DNA from: Candidatus Colimorpha onthohippi | GTDB taxonomy: Bacteria > Bacteroidota > Bacteroidia > Bacteroidales > P3 | Direction of reading: 5' to 3' | NCBI GenBank assembly: GCA_018064565.1 | Contig: JAGHVA010000195.1 | Coordinates: 1 to 13,828, forward strand | DNA: 13,828 nt | Shown: positions 1-8,186 of the stretch, one piece after another | Position numbering within the stretch: the first letter of the stretch is position 1 | Layout: each line of letters begins with the position of its first letter | Made by a program: the position numbers and the translations under genes | The notes under the pieces: generated by a model | Database searches by the model: none | What the model was told of the DNA's origin: nothing | Seen by the model: only the letters and a program-made list of their open reading frames with translations

Positions 1-110
1 GTTTTACCGGACAGCCGTTGTATTTACTTGATTATAGGGCTTATACATGACAAATAACAGCAAAATCAATGACTAATGTCCATTTAGCGGACAACAATAA
101 TATTTATTTG
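1..110. repeat. Imperfect direct repeat, two ~30-base units 80 bases apart
   Basis: Unit 1 is 1-30 and unit 2 is 81-110. The match is strongest in the CGGACA block (about 8-13 and 88-93) and in the final ten bases, which differ at one position (TATTTACTTG against TATTTATTTG). The units are too short and too diverged to assign to a known element. They could be protein-binding sites, remnants of a mobile element end, or chance similarity in AT-rich DNA. Confidence 0.35.
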
Positions 111-134
111 ACATATCTTGCTAATAACTGCCAC
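1..134. other. Intergenic AT-rich region with an imperfect direct repeat
   Basis: This stretch lies beyond the 3' end of the aminotransferase gene and reaches the window edge. It contains two related segments, 1-30 and 81-110, which align without gaps at about 21 of 30 positions and share CGGACA and TATTTA(C/T)TTG. A short inverted repeat, TGTCC at 77-81 and GGACA at 89-93, spans the start of the second copy. I see no clear intrinsic terminator for the minus-strand operon. On the plus strand, short open frames run from the edge to stops at about 48-57; they could be the tail of a gene outside the window, but nothing in them is recognisable. Confidence 0.45.
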
Positions 135-1262
135 TTACTTAAAGTAATGCTGTATGGCTGTGATGGTAAGGCTCTGCTCTTCAGGCGTCAATTCGGTGTG
201 GATAGGGAGCGATAAAACCGACTGACAAGCAGTGTTGCTGGCACTGAATGATTCGCTTTCGGTATGCCGAATAAACGGCTGGTAGGCCTTTTGTTTGTGG
301 ATAGGTATAGGGTAGTATATCATGGTTGGGATGCCCTGTTGCGAGAGGTAATCTTTGAGAGGGACTTGATGGTGGGCATCGACGGTTATGGTGTATTGGT
401 GAAAAGTATGAGTAGTGTTTGCTGCTATGGTGGGAGCTGTTACGCTACCAGCAAGACATTCACGGATGTGCTGAGTGTAGTAATCGGCTGCTTGTTGCCG
501 GCTGGCGATATACGAATCGAGATACTTCAACTTCACGTCAAGGACAGCAGCTTGAATACTGTCAAGTCGGCTGTTACAGCCGATACACACATGCTGATAT
601 TTGGATTGCTGGCCATGACTTGCAATCATCCGAATACGTTGAGATAGCGACTCGTTGTGGGTAAACAGCGCCCCGCCGTCGCCAAAACACCCCAGATTTT
701 TGGTGGGGAAAAACGACGTGCATCCGATATGTCCCATAGTGCCTGCCTTGTGGCGGCTGCCATCGGAAAATTGATATTCAGCTCCGAGTGCCTGCGCAGT
801 ATCCTCGATTACGAATAGATTGTGTTGGCTGGCAATATTTAAGATTTTGTCCATATCGCAACACTGCCCAAAGAGGTGCACCGGTATGATAGCTTTTGTT
901 TTGTGTGATATGGCTTGTTGCAACTGCTGTGTGTCGATGTTGAAAGTGAGGGGGTTGATGTCAACCAGCACAGGACGTAGTTTGAGCAAGCATGCCGCCT
1001 CGATAGGTGCGGCATAGGTGAAGTTGGGAATGATAACCTCATCGCCAGGCTGCAAATCGAGAGCCATCATGGCTATCTGGAGTGCATCGGTGCCGTTGGC
1101 GCATGGTATCACATGACATCCTCCTAAGTAGTGCGACAAGTGGTCGCAAAAAAGAGATACCTGCGGACCGTTGATATATTGTGCACTCTGCACCACATCC
1201 AGAATGGCGTCATCAATCTCGTGCTTGATTTTGATGTACTGATCTTTGAGATTAACAAACAT
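135..1262 (-). CDS. wbpE: DegT/DnrJ/EryC1/StrS aminotransferase, WbpE-like
   Basis: This is a PLP-dependent sugar aminotransferase of about 375 residues, the usual length for the family. It most resembles WbpE, which transaminates the 3-keto group of UDP-2-acetamido-3-keto-glucuronate using glutamate. Visible motifs are the N-terminal FVNLKDQ, CANGTDALQ (about residues 54-62), GDEVIIPNFTY, VIEDTAQALGA (about 151-161) and SFFPTKNLGCFGDGG, whose Lys at about residue 188 should form the Schiff base with PLP. The open frame extends upstream to 1331, but that would overlap the preceding gene. The ATG at 1262 gives the family's normal N-terminus and a 13-base gap to the wbpB stop. It is the last visible gene of the minus-strand polysaccharide operon, and its WbpB neighbour supplies the expected keto substrate. 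Exact substrate is inferred; other 3-amino or 4-amino sugar aminotransferases share this fold. Confidence 0.9.
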   Translation of the reverse strand: MFVNLKDQYIKIKHEIDDAILDVVQSAQYINGPQVSLFCDHLSHYLGGCHVIPCANGTDALQIAMMALDLQPGDEVIIPNFTYAAPIEAACLLKLRPVLVDINPLTFNIDTQQLQQAISHKTKAIIPVHLFGQCCDMDKILNIASQHNLFVIEDTAQALGAEYQFSDGSRHKAGTMGHIGCTSFFPTKNLGCFGDGGALFTHNESLSQRIRMIASHGQQSKYQHVCIGCNSRLDSIQAAVLDVKLKYLDSYIASRQQAADYYTQHIRECLAGSVTAPTIAANTTHTFHQYTITVDAHHQVPLKDYLSQQGIPTMIYYPIPIHKQKAYQPFIRHTESESFSASNTACQSVLSLPIHTELTPEEQSLTITAIQHYFK

Positions 1263-1275
1263 CGGATAAGTGTTG

Positions 1276-2256
1276 TTATATTCTAATATCGTCCCATCCG
1301 AAGGGGTGAGGCTCAAGCGGCAAACGGGCAAGAGGGTGGTAATCGCCTTTCAACCCAATGGGAGTGGCATGTCGGATTTGGCTTACTATCTCTACACACT
1401 GGCGTGCCTCGCTGATGCGAAACCCGCGACCAACCAGAATCTCTTGGTAGCTCTTGGTGTGCAATTCGGTAAACCCCTGGCTGAACTCAAACTCTTTGCC
1501 GTCGATGATTACCGTTCGGTAAGTCCGTTTTTCGCCCTGGATAGCATTGGGAGGCAAGCACTTGGCGTTGATGCTTAAAAAATAGCGCACGCGAGCCTGC
1601 CTAAATTCAAGATAGCCAGCCACGCGGTCGTGCGACATGACGTGGACTATATTTTGTTGGACAGGACCAAATACCCATTGTAGCATATCGTAGAAATGGA
1701 TGCCGATATTAGTTGCCACACCGCCACTTTTGTGAATGTCGCCTTTCCAAGAGGCGTAGTACCACTTGCCGCGGGAGGTGATGTAGGTGAGGTCAACATC
1801 GTACACCTTGTTGGTGGGGCCGTTGGAAACCATCTCTTTCAAAGCCACGATGCTGGGGTGCAACCTGAGTTGCAGTATGGTGTAGGCCTGGTGTCCGCTT
1901 TCTTTCTCAAGCTCGATAAGGTTGTCGATATTGTGAGGGTAGAGCACCAACGGCTTCTCGCAAATCACGTTGCAACCCAGTCGCAACCCATAACGGATAA
2001 AAGCGTCGTGGGTGTAGTTGGGAGTGCAGATAGAAAACCAATGGATAGGATTGGAAGAGCGTTGCTGCTTGCTGCAAAAACGGTCAAATTGCACTTGTTC
2101 TGTAAAGAACGAGCAATCAGGAAAATAGCTGTCCAAACGTCCCACGCTGTCGAATTGGTCATAAGACGCCAATAAGGTATTGCCAGTATTGGCAATAGCT
2201 TCGAGGTGCCTGGGTGCGATATAGCCAGCTGCTCCTACAAGTGCGAAATTACTCAT
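1276..2256 (-). CDS. wbpB: Gfo/Idh/MocA oxidoreductase, UDP-N-acetylglucosaminuronate 3-dehydrogenase (WbpB/WlbA)
   Basis: This NAD-dependent sugar oxidoreductase of 326 residues should oxidise C3 of UDP-GlcNAcA to the 3-keto sugar used by the next enzyme. It opens with NFALVGAAGYIAPRH, the Rossmann nucleotide-binding segment typical of WbpB/WlbA. It carries CEKPL with the conserved Lys at about residue 101, DLTYITSRGKWY in the middle, and TNIGIHFYDML with the catalytic-type His at about residue 187 and Asp at about 190. Resemblance to WbpB/WlbA runs along the whole length and is closer than to generic Gfo/Idh proteins. The C-terminus carries an extra tail rich in Pro, Leu and Trp. The frame is open to 2298, but the ATG at 2256 gives the proper N-terminus and overlaps the upstream stop by 8 bases (ATGAGTAA), suggesting translational coupling. 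In the Pseudomonas pathway WbpB recycles NADH with 2-oxoglutarate; that is family knowledge. Confidence 0.9.
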   Translation of the reverse strand: MSNFALVGAAGYIAPRHLEAIANTGNTLLASYDQFDSVGRLDSYFPDCSFFTEQVQFDRFCSKQQRSSNPIHWFSICTPNYTHDAFIRYGLRLGCNVICEKPLVLYPHNIDNLIELEKESGHQAYTILQLRLHPSIVALKEMVSNGPTNKVYDVDLTYITSRGKWYYASWKGDIHKSGGVATNIGIHFYDMLQWVFGPVQQNIVHVMSHDRVAGYLEFRQARVRYFLSINAKCLPPNAIQGEKRTYRTVIIDGKEFEFSQGFTELHTKSYQEILVGRGFRISEARQCVEIVSQIRHATPIGLKGDYHPLARLPLEPHPFGWDDIRI

Positions 2257-3517
2257 GCCGTGACAAATTACAAGTTGGCGATATGGATAGTCCAACAATC
2301 ATGATACAATAAAGCAGTGTGATAAGTTGGACACCCATTTGCCGGTTGAGCATTGATTCGAAAAAAATCTGAGACATCACAGCCAATGTGGGGGCTGCAC
2401 ATAGCAACCAGTTGCGATGGGTGGCTATAGCAATGGCGGTGGGTAGCAGCAACATGATGAGCAAAACAGCCAGCCCAATCAAACCCGTTTCGAGCACGGT
2501 TTCGAGATATTGATTATGAGAACCCAAATTCTGCAACCGGTCGATATAGCCATGGCGGATATATGATTCTTTAAGTGCCAACTCATAGTCGCCCGAACCA
2601 TAGCCAAATACCAGCTCTTGCTTGGCTGTTTCTAAGCCGCATTCAAGAAGCCACAATCGCACGTCGGAGCTGGTGCCTTCAGAAAGTTCTTCGGCGGTCT
2701 GCGCATATCGGTCGGAGATGGTGTCGGAGATGTGCGACAGTCCATAACCAAAGATTCCGACAAAAAGAGCGGCAGCCAACGCAACAACCCATTGCCGTTT
2801 GAATATTGCAAGGTGAATCAGGCACGCAACGATAAGCAGCAACAATGCCGCAATACCCGATCGTGAGCCGCTCATATAGAGGTATGTAGATAGTATGACG
2901 GCTGCGAGAACAGAACTCCAACGAATCCAACGGCAACGTTTGATACCGATGGTACTTACTAAGTTGACATATAATAATGCTTCAGCTACCAAGATATACA
3001 GAGCAAGGTAGTTGTGGTGTAGTCCGAGCGGGTCGTAGTTCCATCGGAATGCTTCAGTGGCAGACATCCCATGAAGGCAGTTCCATACGCTAAGTGCAAC
3101 ACAAATTGCAAATCGGATACATAAGGTAGCAACGAGAATGGCGAGCAGCCCTCGTAGGTGCTGGTGTGTAACGTAACGAGTGTCGCCAGCAATCAGCAAT
3201 AGTGGCAGGACGAGAAACAAAACCTTGATTGCCACAGTATTCCACCCTTCTGCGTGATTCTGTGAGTAGCAGGCGGATATGACATACAGCATCCAATAGG
3301 CAACCATTGCATAAAGACATATCCGAGCTGGTTTGGACAAAGCGGGGTTGCCTATCTTTTTAGATGCGATAATCTTAACAACGGCACACACAGCCAAGAG
3401 TGTCAACGCACAGATACCGATTCTCCAATAAGACACAATGGCTACAACCGACAGTGCTGTGGCAATAAGTACCGAACGCTGATAATTATTAAGGCCAGGT
3501 AAAAAATGAAATCTCAT
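2249..3517 (-). CDS. O-antigen polymerase/ligase family membrane protein (Wzy/WaaL-like)
   Basis: This is a polytopic inner-membrane protein of 422 residues with roughly ten to eleven hydrophobic segments. The diagnostic part is in the second half. GLHHNYLALYI is followed by a YMSGSRSGIAALLL helix, then a hydrophilic periplasmic loop containing DVRLWLLECGLETAK, FGYGSGDYELAL and SHNQYLETVLETGLIGL, the pattern of the Wzy_C/O-antigen ligase domain. Such proteins either polymerise lipid-linked repeat units (Wzy) or transfer the finished glycan to lipid A-core or another acceptor (WaaL). Sequence inspection cannot separate the two, so no symbol is given. The frame is open to 3604, inside the dehydratase gene, but the ATG at 3517 leaves a 14-base gap and places the first membrane helix normally. 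It sits between the dehydratase and wbpB in a tight operon, which fits a role in surface polysaccharide assembly. Confidence 0.88.
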   Translation of the reverse strand: MRFHFLPGLNNYQRSVLIATALSVVAIVSYWRIGICALTLLAVCAVVKIIASKKIGNPALSKPARICLYAMVAYWMLYVISACYSQNHAEGWNTVAIKVLFLVLPLLLIAGDTRYVTHQHLRGLLAILVATLCIRFAICVALSVWNCLHGMSATEAFRWNYDPLGLHHNYLALYILVAEALLYVNLVSTIGIKRCRWIRWSSVLAAVILSTYLYMSGSRSGIAALLLLIVACLIHLAIFKRQWVVALAAALFVGIFGYGLSHISDTISDRYAQTAEELSEGTSSDVRLWLLECGLETAKQELVFGYGSGDYELALKESYIRHGYIDRLQNLGSHNQYLETVLETGLIGLAVLLIMLLLPTAIAIATHRNWLLCAAPTLAVMSQIFFESMLNRQMGVQLITLLYCIMIVGLSISPTCNLSRHE

Positions 3518-3531
3518 AACAGGAAGTCCAT

Positions 3532-5445
3532 CTATTTGCAGGTATCCAATTGGCAATAAATGCTGTTGTTGCTTATAAACTCTGGCACGATGGCTTTCAT
3601 ACAAGCTACGATGCTCATGTCATTGAGCGATTCAAGAGCATGGCTCAACTCATCAAAAGACTTGTCTATCTCGTGGAGATCGTTTTTGCGAACTTGTGCA
3701 CGCATTATCTTAGGATGGTGGGTAGGTATGGTGTTTTCTTTGGTTACCAACAACTCCTCATAAAGTTTCTCGCCAGGGCGTAGCCCCGTCTCAACAATCT
3801 TGATATTTTTCAGACCTGATAGTTGAATCATACGTTCTGCCAGTTGGTAAATCTTAACGGGTTTGCCCATGTCAAACACAAAGATATCGCCACCTTCGCC
3901 CATAGCGCCAGCCTCGAGCACCAGGCTGCATGCTTCAGGAATTGTCATAAAATACCGTATGATGTCGCGGTGCGTAACCGTAAGTGGACCGCCGTTTGCC
4001 AATTGTTTTTTGAACAGCGGGATAACACTGCCATTGGAGCCCAATACGTTGCCGAACCGCGTGGTTACGAACCTGGTTTGCAAGGTAGATCGGCTTTGGA
4101 TGTAAATTTCGGCCAGACGCTTGGTGGCACCCATCACATTGGTGGGGTTTACCGCCTTGTCGGTCGAAACCATTACAAACTTTCGTGCGCCATATTTCAC
4201 GGCGCAATCGGCTATATTTTTGGTTCCAAACACATTAACATACACAGCCTCGTAAGGATTTTCCTCCATGAATGGCACATGCTTATAGGCGGCTGCATGA
4301 TATACAACCTCTGGCTTGTATAGGCGGAAGACCTCATCGATGCGGCGTAGGTCTTTTACGTTGGCTATCACAAATTCCATCTGATCCTTAATCCGGTTGT
4401 ATGGTTCTTGGTTGCGCAATTCAAACTGGAGGTCATACAAAGGAGATTCGGCTTGGTCGAGCATGATGATGCGGGAGGGGGCAAACTGAGTCAGCTGTCT
4501 GCAAATCTCGCTGCCGATACTGCCTGCAGCACCAGTAACCATAACCACCTTGTTGGCTACCTCACGTGTGATGTTGATATTGTCTATCTGAATGCTTTCG
4601 CGCTCTAACAGGTCTTCAATCTTGATGTTTTCAATCTGGTTGGCTTGAAAGGTGCCGTTGATCCATGTCTTTACATGGGGGACAGCTTTGACGGTTAGCC
4701 CTAAATCAAGGCAGCGGTTGGTGATGGCCTGTTTGTATTTGACTTTGATGGAGGGAATAGCAATAAGAACGGTCTTGATATTGTTGTTGCGGATATAGCG
4801 CTCGTTGAGTACATCGCGTACGCGACGGATAGGAACACCGTTGAGCGATTGACTAATCTTGCTTGAGTCGTCGTCAATAAACGTAACTACGTTATATTCC
4901 TGTGTTTGGTCTTGCTGAAGAGCTCCCATGGCAATAACACCAGCCGCACCTGCTCCGAATATAACCACGTTGTTGCGAGGGCGACGCTTGCGGATATAAT
5001 CGTTATAAAACCGCTGGCAGAGGAGACGGAAGAAAATCATCAAGATAATCGAAATAGAATAGGAGAATACCGCCTCGGTATAGCATGGAATATAGGTGTT
5101 GTCAACTATGCGGAGTTGATTGTTGACAGCATTGATAGCGATAAATATTGCAGCGGCAATGATATTCGTTATCAAAATCTTGAGTATGTCGTTTATTCCC
5201 GAATGGCGGATGATGCTTTTGTATGATCCTCCACCGAGAAAGCAAAACAGCGTGATGGCAAGCATTTCGCATAGCCGAGTCGTCAGCCCTGCGGCGTTGA
5301 TGCTGCCACTATTCCAATATAGAAAAATCTCAGCAATTGCAAAAGCAACAACAAAAAGCAGCAAATCAGATGCAAGCACAATCCATTTTGGAACAGGAGC
5401 ATGCCGGTAGTGTTTGGCGATAAGAAACAGAAGTTTATGAAGCAC
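3532..5445 (-). CDS. Membrane-anchored nucleotide-sugar 4,6-dehydratase (WbpM/CapD/FlaA1 family, long form)
   Basis: This 637-residue protein belongs to the long WbpM/CapD class. About four membrane helices (near 21-41, 54-72, 85-107 and 123-144) are followed by a CoA-binding-like Rossmann domain with GAGAAG at 164-169. A second Rossmann domain with TGAAGSIGSE at 304-313 is the catalytic SDR part. Active-site residues are visible in VSTDKAVNPTNVMGATKR (426-443): Ser427, Asp429-Lys430 and MxxxK (Met438, Lys442), with Met in the usual Tyr position as in WbpM. Such enzymes convert UDP-GlcNAc to UDP-4-keto-6-deoxy-GlcNAc, the precursor of QuiNAc, FucNAc or bacillosamine-type sugars. The start is a GTG at 5445: an in-frame stop lies five codons upstream and no ATG occurs until residue 61, past the first helix. 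The gap to ugd upstream is 56 bases and to the polymerase/ligase gene downstream 14. Confidence 0.93.
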   Translation of the reverse strand: MLHKLLFLIAKHYRHAPVPKWIVLASDLLLFVVAFAIAEIFLYWNSGSINAAGLTTRLCEMLAITLFCFLGGGSYKSIIRHSGINDILKILITNIIAAAIFIAINAVNNQLRIVDNTYIPCYTEAVFSYSISIILMIFFRLLCQRFYNDYIRKRRPRNNVVIFGAGAAGVIAMGALQQDQTQEYNVVTFIDDDSSKISQSLNGVPIRRVRDVLNERYIRNNNIKTVLIAIPSIKVKYKQAITNRCLDLGLTVKAVPHVKTWINGTFQANQIENIKIEDLLERESIQIDNINITREVANKVVMVTGAAGSIGSEICRQLTQFAPSRIIMLDQAESPLYDLQFELRNQEPYNRIKDQMEFVIANVKDLRRIDEVFRLYKPEVVYHAAAYKHVPFMEENPYEAVYVNVFGTKNIADCAVKYGARKFVMVSTDKAVNPTNVMGATKRLAEIYIQSRSTLQTRFVTTRFGNVLGSNGSVIPLFKKQLANGGPLTVTHRDIIRYFMTIPEACSLVLEAGAMGEGGDIFVFDMGKPVKIYQLAERMIQLSGLKNIKIVETGLRPGEKLYEELLVTKENTIPTHHPKIMRAQVRKNDLHEIDKSFDELSHALESLNDMSIVACMKAIVPEFISNNSIYCQLDTCK

Positions 5446-5501
5446 GGGAGATAATTTTTAAGATCAAGCAATGTAGGTTGATACTATGCAAAGGGGGCGG
5501 G

Positions 5502-6740
5502 TTAGTCTCGTTTGAAGATGTCGCGTGTATAGACTTTGTCTGCCACATCGTCCAGACAACTGTCGTAGCGGTTGGCAATAATGGCTTGGCACTGCTGTTT
5601 GAACAGATTGAGGTCGCCAATAACGCGGCTGCCAAAAAATGTGGAGCCGTCTTGAAGCGTAGGCTCATAGATAACCACAGAGGCACCTTTAGCTTTGATG
5701 CGTTTCATTACGCCTTGGATGCTGCTTTGGCGGAAGTTGTCGCTGTTGCTTTTCATCGTAAGTCGGTAAACACCTATAACACACTGACGTTCGTTGTCTG
5801 CGCTGAAGTCGCCACGTTCGTAATAGTCGTAATAGCCTGCTTTTCGAAGCACTTGGTCGGCAATAAAATCTTTGCGGGTGCGGTTGCTCTCCACAATAGC
5901 GCGAATCAACTCTTCTGGTACGTCAGCATAATTGGCGAGTAGCTGTTTGGTGTCTTTGGGCAAGCAATAGCCGCCATAACCGAAAGAGGGGTTGTTGTAA
6001 TGCGATCCGATGCGCGGATCCAAACACACTCCATCAATAATATTTTGGGTGTTGAGCCCCTTGAGCTCGGCGTAGGTATCCAACTCGTTGAAGTAACTTA
6101 CACGGAGTGCGAGGTATGTGTTGGCAAAGAGTTTGACTGCCTCGGCTTCGGTGGTGCCCATGAAGAGGATAGGCACATCTTGTTTGATGGCACCCTGCTT
6201 GACCAAATCAGCAAACTGATGTGCTTTTTCGGAGAGACGAGGGCTATCTTGTGGATAGCCGACAATAATGCGACTTGGGTACAGATTGTCGTAAAGGGCT
6301 TTGCTTTCGCGGAGAAACTCTGGTGCAAAGATGATATTGTCGGATCCTGTTTTTTGTCGGATGTGCTCGGTATAGCCTACGGGAATGGTGCTTTTGATTA
6401 CCATGATGGCGTTTGGATTGACGCGCATAACGGTTTGAATTACATCCTCAACAGCACTGGTGTCGAAAAAGTTTTTAACACTGTCGTAGTTGGTGGGGGC
6501 CGCTATCACCACAAATTCTGCATCGCTGTAGCCTGCTTCGGCATCAAGGGTAGCATGTAGGTCTAACTGTTTGTGAGCCAAGTAATCCTCGATGTAGTCG
6601 TCTTGAATAGGTGAGATTTTGTTGTTCACCATATCTACACGTTCGGCTACGATGTCAACAGCGGTAACACTATTATGTTGAGCCAATAACGTGGCTAATG
6701 ATAATCCCACATAACCAGTTCCTGCAACAGCTATTTTCAT
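5502..6740 (-). CDS. ugd: UDP-glucose 6-dehydrogenase
   Basis: This enzyme oxidises UDP-glucose twice to UDP-glucuronate with NAD+. The 412-residue protein starts at the ATG at 6740, which gives the standard MKIAVAGTGYVGLS Rossmann start (GxGxxG at 7-12). It then shows VIAAPTNYD, IKSTIPVGYT, FAPEFLRESKALYDNL, EAVKLFANTYLALR with the active-site Lys at about 203, and GYGGYCLPKDTKQL with the catalytic Cys at about 259. The C-terminal domain has IGVYRLTMKSNSDNFR and YEPTL. These match the short Ugd class of E. coli and streptococci rather than the GVGGHCIPVDP-type UDP-GlcNAc or UDP-ManNAc dehydrogenases. Compared with E. coli Ugd there is an insertion of about 18 residues (near 300-320), which I believe is common in Bacteroidota homologues. 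A longer in-frame start at 6809 would add a non-homologous leader. The M20 peptidase gene ends 69 bases upstream; no promoter was recognised in that gap. Confidence 0.95.
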   Translation of the reverse strand: MKIAVAGTGYVGLSLATLLAQHNSVTAVDIVAERVDMVNNKISPIQDDYIEDYLAHKQLDLHATLDAEAGYSDAEFVVIAAPTNYDSVKNFFDTSAVEDVIQTVMRVNPNAIMVIKSTIPVGYTEHIRQKTGSDNIIFAPEFLRESKALYDNLYPSRIIVGYPQDSPRLSEKAHQFADLVKQGAIKQDVPILFMGTTEAEAVKLFANTYLALRVSYFNELDTYAELKGLNTQNIIDGVCLDPRIGSHYNNPSFGYGGYCLPKDTKQLLANYADVPEELIRAIVESNRTRKDFIADQVLRKAGYYDYYERGDFSADNERQCVIGVYRLTMKSNSDNFRQSSIQGVMKRIKAKGASVVIYEPTLQDGSTFFGSRVIGDLNLFKQQCQAIIANRYDSCLDDVADKVYTRDIFKRD

Positions 6741-6809
6741 GATTTCATTATTATGTTTATGTATGTTGTGTAATACGCCTACCGTTGCGCTTTCGCATGT
6801 GGGTGGCAA

Positions 6810-8186
6810 TTATTGTTTGTTATAGAGCTGGGCAAAGTTCTCATAGAAATAGGGTATGGTCTCGATGCCTTTGTAGAAATTGAATAGAGGGTAATTCTCG
6901 TTGGGTGCATGTATGGCATCGCTGCCGAGGCCGAATCCCATAAGGATGCTCTTCACACCTAAGATACGCTCAAAACCAGCTATGATGCCGATGCTACCAC
7001 CGCTCCGCGTTGGGAGGGGGCGTTTGCCGAAGGTGGTTGTCATGGCTTGCTCGGCGGCTTTATAGCCAGGAGTATTGATCGGACAGACATAAGCGGCTCC
7101 GCCATGGCAAGGCGTTACACTTACAGTTACATAACTTGGAGCAACGGACTCAAAGTATTGTTGGAATTGCCGACCAATTTTTTCATAGTCTTGGTTGGCA
7201 ACCAGCCGTACAGATATCTTGGCATGAGCTTCGGCTGGTAGCACGGTCTTGCTGCCTTCGTTGATGTAGCCGCCCCAAATGCCGCATACGTCCAGACATG
7301 GGCGGATACCTGTGCGCTCGTTGGTTGTATAGCCTTTCTCTCCGTGTACCTCTTTGATGTCCAACGAAGCCTTGTATTGAGCTTCGTCAAAGGGGGCTTG
7401 ACCCATAAGTGCCCGTTCTTCGTCGCTTATTACCAGCACATCATCGTAAAAACCAGGGATAGTGATATGTCCGTTTTCGTCGTGCATGTCAGCAATCATC
7501 TTGCAGAGTACATTGATGGGGTTGGCTACAGCACCACCGTATATACCGCTGTGGAGGTCGCGGTTGGCACTTTTGACATCTACTTCCCAATAGTACAATC
7601 CGCGCAGTCCGCTCGTGATGCTGGGAATGTCTTGAGCTATCATGCCCGTATCGCTCACCAATATCACATCGCATTGTAGCAAGTCTTTGTGCTGCTCACA
7701 AAAAGCATATAGGTTGGTGCTGCCTATCTCCTCCTCTCCTTCAATCATGAATTTGACATTACAAGGCAGTTGTCCTGTTTTGACCATCAATTCAAAGGCT
7801 TTGGCGTGCATAAAACTCTGCCCTTTGTCATCGTCGGCTCCCCGAGCCCAGATGTGGCCGTCCTTTACAATAGGATCAAAAGGGTTGGTATTCCATAATT
7901 CGATAGGAGCCACAGGCATCACATCGTAGTGGCCATATACCATGACAGTAGGCTTGTTAGTATCAATGATTTTTTCGCCGTAAACCACAGGGTTGCCGTT
8001 GGATGGCATGACCTCGGCTTTGTCGGCTCCTGCTGCCAGCAGATACTCTTTCCACTTGTTGGCGCATCGTACCATATCCTCTTTGTGAGCCGACTCGCTT
8101 GATATCGAAGGAATGCGTATCAGGTCAAACAATTCGTCCAAGAAGCGTTCTTTGTTGGTGTCAATATATTGCTTTACTCCATTCAT
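6810..8186 (-). CDS. M20 family metallopeptidase (dipeptidase, carnosinase-like)
   Basis: This zinc-dependent exopeptidase of 458 residues belongs to the M20 dipeptidase/CNDP group and is probably cytoplasmic, since no signal peptide is visible. All di-metal ligands are present: YGHYD (His86, Asp88), RGADDDKG with bridging Asp at about 119, EGEEEIGS with the general base Glu at about 152 and ligand Glu at about 153, VSDTG with Asp at about 179, and DAIHAPNEN with His at about 426. The dimer-domain LHSGIYGG holds the substrate-contacting His at about 212. It likely trims di- or short peptides; the exact substrate cannot be read from the sequence. The ATG at 8186 is preferred over one at 8258, because the latter would lie only about 7 bases from the start site predicted by the -7 element at 8272-8279. 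It is the first gene of the leftward block, but its link to the polysaccharide genes may be only positional. Confidence 0.93.
   Translation of the reverse strand: MNGVKQYIDTNKERFLDELFDLIRIPSISSESAHKEDMVRCANKWKEYLLAAGADKAEVMPSNGNPVVYGEKIIDTNKPTVMVYGHYDVMPVAPIELWNTNPFDPIVKDGHIWARGADDDKGQSFMHAKAFELMVKTGQLPCNVKFMIEGEEEIGSTNLYAFCEQHKDLLQCDVILVSDTGMIAQDIPSITSGLRGLYYWEVDVKSANRDLHSGIYGGAVANPINVLCKMIADMHDENGHITIPGFYDDVLVISDEERALMGQAPFDEAQYKASLDIKEVHGEKGYTTNERTGIRPCLDVCGIWGGYINEGSKTVLPAEAHAKISVRLVANQDYEKIGRQFQQYFESVAPSYVTVSVTPCHGGAAYVCPINTPGYKAAEQAMTTTFGKRPLPTRSGGSIGIIAGFERILGVKSILMGFGLGSDAIHAPNENYPLFNFYKGIETIPYFYENFAQLYNKQ

Noticed and set aside
1..57. Tail of a transposase gene reading in from the left edge
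   Set aside because: The open frames are only 15-18 codons long and match nothing I can recognise, so a gene call is not supported.
3823..4323. A 166-codon plus-strand open frame inside the 4,6-dehydratase gene
   Set aside because: It lies opposite the catalytic domain of a clear family member and has no recognisable motif.
6000..6560. A 186-codon open frame on the plus strand inside ugd
   Set aside because: It is antisense to a strongly conserved dehydrogenase, shows no recognisable domain, and its composition is what the reverse frame of ugd would give.
5502..6740. The ~18-residue insertion in Ugd relative to E. coli as a novel domain
   Set aside because: It falls in the linker before the UDP-binding domain, and insertions there are, to my knowledge, common in Bacteroidota Ugd proteins.
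6780..6806. Small hairpin (TGCG-CTTT-CGCA) between the M20 gene and ugd as a terminator
   Set aside because: The stem is only four base pairs and no T-tract follows on the minus strand.
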